A stretch of 7,626 bases of DNA from Tannerella sp. GTDB taxonomy: Bacteria; Bacteroidota; Bacteroidia; Bacteroidales; Tannerellaceae. Under the pieces are notes generated by a model. The model was not told the DNA's origin, searched no databases, and worked only from the letters and a program-made list of their open reading frames with translations. A program made the translations under genes and the position numbers. The stretch lies in assembly GCA_031267485.1 (NCBI GenBank), contig JAIRYY010000254.1:1-7626 (forward strand), read 5' to 3'. Below, piece by piece: positions 1 to 4,520 of this stretch (its first letter is position 1; the number at the start of each line of letters is the position of its first letter).

Positions 1-189
1 GAAAAGCCTTGTGTTTATCTGGATGTAAGAACTTTTTTCGGATTCGACGTATGTGAATATCCCGATTCAAACAAAATAAATATCATGCCAATGGATGAGA
101 TTTTCAAAAAGGATTCACAGGTAAACTATTTCGATGGCGAGGAAAATGTCCGGGACAAATGGAAGGAAATTGAAAATCAAAGAGAATAA
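1..189 (+). CDS. 3' end of an unidentified gene (C-terminal 62 residues)
   Basis: Frame 1 is open from the window edge to a TAA at 187-189 and encodes the last 62 residues of a protein that starts upstream. The peptide begins EKPCVYLDVRTFFGFDV, includes NYFDGEENVRDKWKE, and ends in a charged tail. It has no signal peptide or membrane segment in the visible part. The codon and residue mix is that of a real soluble protein, AT-rich like the next two genes. I do not recognise the family, and no motif supports a function. It is on the same strand as the lipoprotein gene that follows 54 nt later, with a palindromic repeat in the gap. Reality of the coding frame is likely; function is unknown. Confidence 0.6.
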   Translation, partial: EKPCVYLDVRTFFGFDVCEYPDSNKINIMPMDEIFKKDSQVNYFDGEENVRDKWKEIENQRE

Positions 190-206
190 ATTGATTTACC
201 CTCGCC

Positions 207-229
207 GGCGGGGGCTTGTAGCCCGTACC
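207..229. repeat. REP-like palindromic element, copy 1
   Basis: A GC-rich 23-nt element lies in an AT-rich spacer between the first partial gene and the lipoprotein gene. Its core GGGCTTGTAGCCC is an imperfect palindrome that can fold into a short hairpin. The reverse complement of positions 823-845 matches it at 20 of 23 positions. Similarity continues weakly outside the core: an ATTTA and a TCGC block lie on the same side of both copies. The two copies therefore flank the lipoprotein gene in inverted orientation. It resembles bacterial REP-type intergenic repeats, but assignment to a named family is inference. Confidence 0.7.
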
Positions 230-243
230 TAACCCCAAACGAT

Positions 244-795
244 ATGAGTAAAACAAACAAAATACACAATCGGAACATGCTTCACCGGCTCATCGGTACG
301 TGCATAATCGTATTGCTTATTACGGCAGGCTGTAAGACAAAACCGAATGAGATGAATATTGAAAATAACAGCGACACCATCCCAATAAAATTAGTCGCCC
401 GTCAATTAAGCACGGTAAAATTTGACAACAGTCATTATGAAATACTCTTGCCCGGAAATTATGAGATTGAGACCGATGACGGCGGGGAAGATTTTGTGGT
501 ATATTATATCAATCGGGATGAAATTACACACGGCGGGATTTATTTCGGCAATCACCCATCCTCCTTTCTCAGCCGGGAAGGATATAAAACAACGAAAACA
601 ATCCCCTCAAAAATAATGGGAGAACCAATAAAATGGGAAATCCTGTATAATGGAGAAAAGTATTTCACGGAAGTAATCATAAAAAATAAAAACGGAACAT
701 GGGATGAGCGAATCCATTTATGGGTAAACGGAACAGCGCCGGATACAATCGAAAATATGATAACCTGTTATACAACAATCCGTAAAATAGAATGA
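244..795 (+). CDS. Unidentified lipoprotein, 183 aa
   Basis: The product has a type II signal peptide: a basic start, a hydrophobic stretch at residues 16-28 (LIGTCIIVLLITA) and a lipobox ITAGC with the lipidated cysteine at residue 30. It is thus probably exported and anchored in the envelope. The mature part of about 150 residues is rich in beta-type alternation (SHYEILLPGNYEIE, GGIYFGNH, YFTEVIIKNKNGTWDERIHLWVNG) and has no recognisable catalytic motif or domain. A second start at Met12 (position 277) would give a more usual signal-peptide length and cannot be excluded; no -7 promoter element settles the choice. The gene is AT-rich compared with genes after 1700. It is bracketed by inverted palindromic repeats at 207-229 and 823-845, and a 15-bp direct repeat sits at codons 5-10 and again just after the stop. 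Lipoprotein status is fairly sure; role unknown. Confidence 0.75.
   Translation: MSKTNKIHNRNMLHRLIGTCIIVLLITAGCKTKPNEMNIENNSDTIPIKLVARQLSTVKFDNSHYEILLPGNYEIETDDGGEDFVVYYINRDEITHGGIYFGNHPSSFLSREGYKTTKTIPSKIMGEPIKWEILYNGEKYFTEVIIKNKNGTWDERIHLWVNGTAPDTIENMITCYTTIRKIE
257..271 (+). repeat. 15-bp direct repeat, copy 1 (inside start of lipoprotein gene)
   Basis: The sequence ACAAAATACACAATC lies in the first codons of the lipoprotein gene and recurs exactly at 801-815, just past its stop codon. The surrounding bases are also alike: both copies are preceded by an ATGA and a TAAA, so the similarity covers roughly the first 30 nt of the gene with small indels. This suggests a duplicated gene start or leader, not a chance match. 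Confidence 0.6.
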
Positions 796-800
796 TAAAG

Positions 801-815
801 ACAAAATACACAATC
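801..815 (+). repeat. 15-bp direct repeat, copy 2 (after lipoprotein stop)
   Basis: Exact second copy of the 15-mer at 257-271. It follows an ATGATAAAG string whose ATG (792-794) overlaps the TGA stop of the lipoprotein gene at 793-795. The arrangement resembles the 5' end of the lipoprotein gene, so this may be the remains of the start of a second, related gene that was lost when the region was rearranged. Confidence 0.55.
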
Positions 816-822
816 AAATATC

Positions 823-845
823 GGCACGGGCTGCAAGCCCGCGCC
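823..845. repeat. REP-like palindromic element, copy 2 (inverted)
   Basis: Inverted partner of the element at 207-229, with 3 differences in 23 nt. The core GGGCTGCAAGCCC is palindromic except at its centre and can fold as a hairpin. It sits 29 nt before the start of the NimA-like gene, just as copy 1 sits 14 nt before the lipoprotein gene. It may act as a weak terminator for the lipoprotein transcript or simply be a dispersed intergenic repeat. Confidence 0.7.
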
Positions 846-874
846 AGCGATAAATTTTCAAAAATTAAGATAAT

Positions 875-1363
875 ATGCGAAGGAAAGATAAAGAAATCAC
901 CGGCGTCAATGAAAAGCTAAAAATCATTGACGACAACAAAGTTTGCCGACTGGCGCTGTCCGACAGTCATCAACCTTACGTCATTCCCTTAAATTACGGA
1001 TATTCTTTTGAAAATGAAATCCTGACATTCTATTTTCACAGCGCCGGCGAAGGGAAAAAGCTGGAAATAATAAAGCAAAACAACCGTGCCTGCGTCGAAA
1101 TTGATTGCGACGGCGCTTTAATCGAAGGCGAAAAACCGTGTAACTGCGGTTATGCGTTCAAGAGTATCATTGCCGTCGGCAAGATAATGCTGTTGAACAC
1201 GGCAAATGAAAAAGAGGAGGGATTGAATCAAATCATGAAACATCAGACAGGGAAAAGCGAAAAGTATCCTTTTGATGAAAAAATGCTGGAACTGGTAACC
1301 GTATATAAAATGACGGCGGAAGAATTTACGGGAAAAAGAAAAGAGTTACCCGCGCCTCAATAA
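875..1363 (+). CDS. NimA-like flavin-binding protein (pyridoxamine 5'-phosphate oxidase fold)
   Basis: This 162-residue cytoplasmic protein belongs to the NimA-like / Pyridox_ox_2 group of split-barrel flavin-binding proteins. The N-terminus MRRKDKEIT is the usual start of the group and supports the ATG at 875. Characteristic blocks follow: VCRLALSD (23-30), YVIPLNYGY (35-43), LTFYFHSAGEGKKLE (50-64), VEID (74-77), the cysteine-containing loop EGEKPCNCGYAFKSIIAVGK (84-103), and the C-terminal EEFTGKRK (149-156). Length is normal and the frame intact. Members bind FMN or similar cofactors. Some relatives (Nim proteins) are linked with 5-nitroimidazole resistance, but most members, including this one, have no proven substrate. 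It stands alone behind a palindromic repeat; its stop codon directly abuts an apparent gene remnant. Family call is firm; substrate unknown. Confidence 0.88.
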   Translation: MRRKDKEITGVNEKLKIIDDNKVCRLALSDSHQPYVIPLNYGYSFENEILTFYFHSAGEGKKLEIIKQNNRACVEIDCDGALIEGEKPCNCGYAFKSIIAVGKIMLLNTANEKEEGLNQIMKHQTGKSEKYPFDEKMLELVTVYKMTAEEFTGKRKELPAPQ

Positions 1364-1496
1364 CTTTCGCGCCATTTGGGTTGCCGAAGCCGGGGATTTC
1401 TATAAAAATGATGAATTTTATATGTTTCTGTTTACAAATGACAAATTGGAAAAATGGTATAGAGAATTATTGCCCAACTATGAAATGAAGAAGTAA
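1362..1496 (+). pseudogene. Remnant: C-terminal fragment of an unidentified protein
   Basis: Immediately after the NimA-like stop codon, in a different frame, the sequence reads as protein: NFRAIWVAEAGDFYKNDE, then FYMFLFTNDKLEKWYRELL, then PNYEMKK and a TAA at 1494-1496. The composition, with many Trp, Tyr and Phe and amphipathic spacing, is that of a real protein C-terminus, not random spacer. No ATG precedes it at a sensible place: upstream, the same frame only overlaps the NimA-like gene, and an internal ATG at 1422 would give just 24 residues. I read it as the 3' end of a gene whose front was replaced, perhaps when the NimA-like gene arrived. Alternatives are a frameshifted extension of the upstream gene or a chance open frame. 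Family not recognised. Confidence 0.45.
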
Positions 1497-1704
1497 CCCG
1501 TTAAACAATAATACGACCGGTCTGCGAAACCGGTTGCATTTCGTGGCAAATGGAATAAAAACGGTTAGGATTCGTCCAAAAATAAATGATACATTAATGG
1601 CGCGTATCTTCGGCATTGCGAGGGCGCAGCCCGAAGCAATCCATGCACAGGCGACGGCCTGGATTGCTTCACAAAATCGACAAAATAAATAAAGGGAAAT
1701 CCAT
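1497..1704. other. Noncoding spacer between convergent genes
   Basis: This spacer of about 200 nt holds no supported gene. It contains two ACCGGT hexamers at about 1514-1535 that could pair with each other, an AT-rich middle, and the 11-bp inverted repeat described separately. No T-run typical of an intrinsic terminator follows either structure. It lies between the remnant on the plus strand and the end of the minus-strand nuclease gene. Confidence 0.5.
1613..1670. repeat. Palindromic intergenic repeat with 11-bp stem
   Basis: GAAGCAATCCA at 1633-1643 is the exact reverse complement of TGGATTGCTTC at 1660-1670, separated by a 16-nt loop. A competing inner hairpin, CAGGC/GCCTG, uses 1648-1652 and 1657-1661. 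The unit is led by CATTGCGAGGGCGCAGCCC from about 1613. Such CATTGCGAG...GAAGCAATCC units occur as dispersed intergenic repeats in several bacterial groups (recalled knowledge, not searched). Placed between convergent transcripts, it could also stop transcription from either side. Confidence 0.7.
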
Positions 1705-3195
1705 TTACCGGATTTCGATTTTTGCCGTTACGGCGGAATGATCCGACAGGAACTGGCTTTCGAACCGGGGTGGGGAAACGGCATAGCGTAAAACCCGGAT
1801 GTTTTCGTCGACAAAAATGAAGTCGATAAGCGCCCCGATACCCGGATCGGCGTCCGTGAGGGCATGATACGTTCCCACATTGCCCTCCGCCGGCGTTTCG
1901 GCTATTGCTTTGGCATGCAGCAGGGAGTAGTGTCCTGCGGATGCATCGGTGACATACCGGATATTCCCGTTTGAGGGCGGCATGTTGAAGTCGCCGGTCA
2001 GGACAACGGGCAGGTCGCCGTGCAGCGCGCTGATTCTTTCCATCAGCAGGGGGATGCTGTTCTTTTGCGCCTCGCTCCCGATATGGTCGATGTGGGTATT
2101 GACGGCAAAGATCCGTTTACCGGAGAGCTTGTCCTCCAGAATCACCCAGGATGCAATCCGTGGATATCCGGCATCCCAGCCCTTGCCGGGCGCATCCGGC
2201 GTCTGGTTGAGCCAGAAAGTGCCGTGCCCATGCTCTGTGAACCGGCCTTTTTTATAAAAGATCGTATTATGTTCGCCGTCCGTTTTGCCGTCGTTGCGCC
2301 CCACGCCGTAAGCGGCATATTCGGTCAGGTTTCTTTTCAGGAAATCATGCTGCGTATATTCGGTTTCCTGCGTGCCGAGTATGTCGACATCCGCGAGCCG
2401 GATGAATTTCAGCAGGGCATCCCGCCTGTTACTCCAGTTGAGCAGGCTGCCGCTTGCCAGGTAGATGTTGTAGGACATCACGTTCAGGGACGTCACGTCC
2501 GTCTGCACCACGGGAATGGATACGGCGGCCGTTACGTCCGGATTTGCCGCCTTGACGGTGAGGCTGTCCTTCCGCAATTCGACAGCAGCCGGCAACCCGT
2601 CGGCGACGAACGTGTAAATGCCGCCGTTTTCCGGATTATCGGGACTTTTCAGGCTGATCCAGGGAGGAAGCACAAAAGCGACGGGGGAGAAATTTGCCGC
2701 CACCCGCACCGTAAATTCCTGTCTTTCCCCGGTGACATACACCGCGCCTTCTTCTATCGAGAGTATCGGCCGGACGCCCTGCTGACTGATTTTGATTGTG
2801 AAGGTTGCCGGTTTTTCACTGTCTTCGGCAGTGACGGTGACGGTAGCCGTTCTCCGGTCGATCCGGATGTTTTCGGATACCGATATTTTCAGGTTATCGG
2901 CCGTTTTACCGCCGACGATTTCCGCGGTGCACCATTCCTGTGAGGAGGTCGCCGTGACAGGGCGGTTGCTTTTGACGGAAACCGTGAACGCGAGCTGGCG
3001 GTCGGCTTCAAACTGATATTCCGAAGCGCTCACTTCCAGCGTGACATCTTCCGGTTCGGGCATCGGCTCCGGCACCGGGTTTGTCCCGGATTTGCAGGAC
3101 AGCAGCCAGACGGTTACCGTCAGGATTGTGCTGATTTTCCGAATCGTTGATATGACATGAGTTGGGCATGCAGCCGCTTTTGCAATATTTTCCAT
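1705..3195 (-). CDS. BACON-domain lipoprotein with C-terminal endonuclease/exonuclease/phosphatase domain
   Basis: With the start chosen here the product is 496 residues. A type II signal peptide ends in the lipobox WLLSC with the lipidated Cys at 34. A Pro/Glu-rich linker follows, then a BACON-type Ig-like domain at about 53-139 (core TSSQEWCTAE, ending ISQQG) and a second, more diverged one at about 142-232. Residues about 237-496 form an EEP (DNase I/sphingomyelinase-like) domain with its metal and catalytic signatures: MSYNI (Asn243), GTQE (Glu277), NTHID (His368), GDFN (Asp402, Asn404), IDFIF (Asp458) and SDH (Asp485, His486). All look intact. It probably hydrolyses a phosphodiester or phosphomonoester at the cell surface or in the periplasm; the substrate cannot be read from sequence. 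The frame is open up to an ATG at 3234, but a -7 promoter element lies inside that extension, so the ATG at 3195 is preferred. It is divergent from the TlpA-like gene. Confidence 0.9.
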   Translation of the reverse strand: MENIAKAAACPTHVISTIRKISTILTVTVWLLSCKSGTNPVPEPMPEPEDVTLEVSASEYQFEADRQLAFTVSVKSNRPVTATSSQEWCTAEIVGGKTADNLKISVSENIRIDRRTATVTVTAEDSEKPATFTIKISQQGVRPILSIEEGAVYVTGERQEFTVRVAANFSPVAFVLPPWISLKSPDNPENGGIYTFVADGLPAAVELRKDSLTVKAANPDVTAAVSIPVVQTDVTSLNVMSYNIYLASGSLLNWSNRRDALLKFIRLADVDILGTQETEYTQHDFLKRNLTEYAAYGVGRNDGKTDGEHNTIFYKKGRFTEHGHGTFWLNQTPDAPGKGWDAGYPRIASWVILEDKLSGKRIFAVNTHIDHIGSEAQKNSIPLLMERISALHGDLPVVLTGDFNMPPSNGNIRYVTDASAGHYSLLHAKAIAETPAEGNVGTYHALTDADPGIGALIDFIFVDENIRVLRYAVSPPRFESQFLSDHSAVTAKIEIR

Positions 3196-3221
3196 TTCAC
3201 TGTTTCTTCTGTTTAACCCGA

Positions 3222-3229
3222 CAAAGATA
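3222..3229 (-). promoter_or_regulatory. -7 promoter element for the BACON/EEP lipoprotein gene
   Basis: Read on the minus strand, TATCTTTG fits the Bacteroidetes -7 consensus TAnnTTTG. It lies 26 nt upstream of the ATG at 3195, giving a leader of roughly 20 nt. No good TTG -33 element is visible about 20 nt further up, so strength is uncertain. It excludes the upstream in-frame ATG at 3234 as the normal start for a transcript from here. Confidence 0.65.
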
Positions 3230-3250
3230 GGCATTTTTTTCGATGATATT

Positions 3251-3281
3251 TTGTCTATTCGCCCGGCTTGTATTATCTTTG
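3251..3281 (+). promoter_or_regulatory. Promoter for the TlpA-like lipoprotein gene
   Basis: TTG at 3251-3253 (within TTTTG) and TATCTTTG at 3274-3281 are separated by 20 nt, matching the Bacteroidetes -33/-7 pattern. Transcription should begin around 3287-3290, leaving a leader of about 20 nt before the ATG at 3310. The -7 octamer is identical to that of the divergent gene, read on the other strand. Confidence 0.75.
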
Positions 3282-3309
3282 CGCTTCAATTTATATGAGA
3301 CACATAAGT

Positions 3310-3900
3310 ATGAATAGGACAAAATATTATTTTTTATTTGCGGCAATGTTTTTGCTGTCATGTTCCTTTGCCGGTAAGAAGGAGCAAAAAGCGGACGCCG
3401 GAACGGAAAACCAAACGCCTGCAAGCGAGGAGGCGGAAGATGTCGGCGGGCGTGGTTATATCGTTAAAGTCGGGGACATGGCGCCGGATTTTACTCTCCG
3501 GTTGACGGACGGGGAAACTTTCAAACTGTCCGCCCTGCGCGGGAAAGTGGTTATGTTGCAGTTCACCGCAAGCTGGTGCAGTGTGTGTCGCAGGGAAATG
3601 CCTTTCATCGAGCGCGATATATGGCAGAAGCATAAGGATAATTCCAGTTTTTGCCTGGTAGGGATTGACCGTGACGAACCGCTTGACAAAGTGCTGACAT
3701 TTGCCGGACAAACAGGCATCACATATCCCATGGCGCTCGATCCGGGCGGCGATGTCTTTGCGCTCTATGCCGAACGTGACGCCGGCATAACCCGAAATGT
3801 GATTATCAATCCCGAAGGACGTATCACCATGCTCACACGCCTGTACAACGAGGAAGAATTTAACGAAATGAAACAAATAATCGGTAAATTAGTGAAATAG
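3310..3900 (+). CDS. TlpA-like thiol-disulfide lipoprotein (thioredoxin fold)
   Basis: From this start the product is 196 residues. MNRTKYYFLFAAMFLLSC is a compact lipoprotein signal with the lipidated Cys at 18; a charged linker reaches about residue 50. The AhpC/TSA-Redoxin thioredoxin domain follows: GDMAPDFTL (56-63), RGKVVMLQFTASWC (78-90), the redox pair Cys90 and Cys93 in WCSVC, VGIDRD (117-122), and NPEGRI near the end. It probably exchanges disulfides in proteins on the periplasmic side. Two oddities: the CxxC lacks the usual Pro before the second Cys, and the cis-Pro loop reads GITRN, with Thr161 where Pro is usual. Longer in-frame ATGs at 3268 and 3295 lie within or too close to the promoter, so 3310 is preferred. 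The last codons and TAG stop are part of a repeat shared with the downstream spacer. Confidence 0.9.
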   Translation: MNRTKYYFLFAAMFLLSCSFAGKKEQKADAGTENQTPASEEAEDVGGRGYIVKVGDMAPDFTLRLTDGETFKLSALRGKVVMLQFTASWCSVCRREMPFIERDIWQKHKDNSSFCLVGIDRDEPLDKVLTFAGQTGITYPMALDPGGDVFALYAERDAGITRNVIINPEGRITMLTRLYNEEEFNEMKQIIGKLVK

Positions 3901-3907
3901 TGATTAG
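3888..3907 (+). repeat. 20-bp direct repeat spanning a stop codon, copy 1
   Basis: ATTAGTGAAATAGTGATTAG includes the last codons and TAG stop of the TlpA-like gene. An exact copy starts 29 nt later at 3917-3936. The stop codon of the gene is therefore embedded in the repetitive spacer. Confidence 0.75.
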
Positions 3908-4074
3908 TGATTAATGATTAGTGAAATAGTGATTAGCGAGTAAGCTTTCAACTTTCAATCCACTCATTAACCATTAACCACTGATAACTAACTATTAATC
4001 ACTAACTATTAATCACTAATCATTAATCACTAATCATTATTTTACTAATTACTAATCACTAAATTACAACAATT
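3901..4074. repeat. AT-rich heptamer-repeat spacer with 24-bp inverted repeat
   Basis: The spacer between the TlpA-like and VOC genes is almost entirely degenerate short repeats. On the left the 7-nt unit TGATTAG or TGATTAA repeats (3901-3936); on the right the complementary units CACTAAT and CATTAAT repeat (about 3994-4062). The middle has CATTAAC in tandem and a doubled CTTTCAA. Positions 3901-3924 and 4013-4036 are perfect reverse complements, 24 bp, with an 88-nt loop. A 14-nt period (ACTAACTATTAATC) repeats at 3987 and 4001. No gene or clear promoter is visible here. The long stem could terminate the upstream transcript; the repeat pattern itself points to slippage or copying of a mobile minimal unit. 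Confidence 0.8.
3917..3936 (+). repeat. 20-bp direct repeat, copy 2
   Basis: Exact copy of 3888-3907, this time wholly noncoding. It overlaps the left arm of the 24-bp inverted repeat. Confidence 0.75.
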
Positions 4075-4452
4075 ATGAAAGAATTTTTTACCGGGATAGA
4101 TCACCCGGCGATTGCAGCAGCAGACGTGGACAGTCTGTCGAAATGGTATTGTGACACACTTGGATACAAGGTGTTTGCCAAAACGGACAAACCTATTTAC
4201 ATCATCGAAGCGCCGGATAGGACGTTTATAGAGGTGATGCCGAAAGACGAAACCAAACGGCCCGAACGTACGGTTAACACGCCGGGCTGGTCGCATCTGG
4301 CTCTTCGCGTAAACGATATGGATGCCGCCATGGCCGCCCTTGACAGGAACGGAGTGGAGTGGGCGGGACCGGAGTTCGAGGCCGTCGGTGGCGGACGAAT
4401 CAGAAACTTCGCCGACCCGGAGGGCAATATGCTCCAGATTGTTCAGCGATAA
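4075..4452 (+). CDS. VOC-family (glyoxalase/dioxygenase fold) protein, 125 aa
   Basis: A single vicinal-oxygen-chelate domain with the usual two beta-alpha-beta-beta-beta halves. The first half contains IDHPAIAAADVDSLSKWYCDTLGY (8-31) and ends with TFIEVMP (50-56). The second has GWSHLALRVNDMDAA (71-85) and DPEGNMLQIVQR (114-125). Putative metal ligands are His10, Glu53 and His74. The fourth position, usually the Glu in DPxGxxLEL, is Gln121 here, so metal binding may be altered, although some glyoxalases do use Gln elsewhere. The protein is cytoplasmic, of normal length, and likely a lyase, isomerase or resistance-type binding protein; the substrate cannot be told. It is co-oriented with metA 68 nt downstream, but a hairpin lies between them. 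Family firm, reaction unknown. Confidence 0.88.
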   Translation: MKEFFTGIDHPAIAAADVDSLSKWYCDTLGYKVFAKTDKPIYIIEAPDRTFIEVMPKDETKRPERTVNTPGWSHLALRVNDMDAAMAALDRNGVEWAGPEFEAVGGGRIRNFADPEGNMLQIVQR

Positions 4453-4485
4453 CCGGGAGGGATGCGGGCTTCCGCATACGCCCGG
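4453..4485 (+). terminator. Strong two-part hairpin between VOC gene and metA
   Basis: It starts one base after the VOC stop codon. The outer stem CCGGG (4453-4457) pairs with CCCGG (4481-4485); the inner stem ATGCGG (4462-4467) pairs with CCGCAT (4472-4477) around the tetraloop GCTT. An AAATAATTAA stretch follows instead of a T-run, so it is not a classical intrinsic terminator. It could act as a terminator, an mRNA-processing or stability element, or an attenuator ahead of metA. It does not resemble a SAM riboswitch in size. Confidence 0.5.
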
Positions 4486-4520
4486 GCAGCAAATAATTAA
4501 CTGACAACAAACGAAAAAAA

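Noticed and set aside
875..1363. Calling this a nitroimidazole-resistance gene (nim)
   Set aside because: It shares the NimA-like fold, but the group is broad and mostly uncharacterised; sequence alone does not support a resistance call.
1510..1545. Terminator formed by the paired ACCGGT hexamers
   Set aside because: The hexamer is self-complementary, the surrounding pairing is poor, and no T-run follows.
2020..2943. Long open frame (307 codons) on the plus strand opposite the BACON/EEP gene
   Set aside because: The minus-strand frame has intact BACON and EEP motifs; the plus-strand product has no recognisable domain and is explained by GC-rich codons on the other strand.
3888..4074. Possible CRISPR array or phage attachment site in the spacer
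   Set aside because: Repeat units are about 7 nt and degenerate, there are no unique spacers of constant length, and no cas or integrase gene is near.
4453..4520. SAM riboswitch before metA
   Set aside because: The leader is only 68 nt with one simple hairpin and none of the multi-stem layout of known SAM riboswitches.
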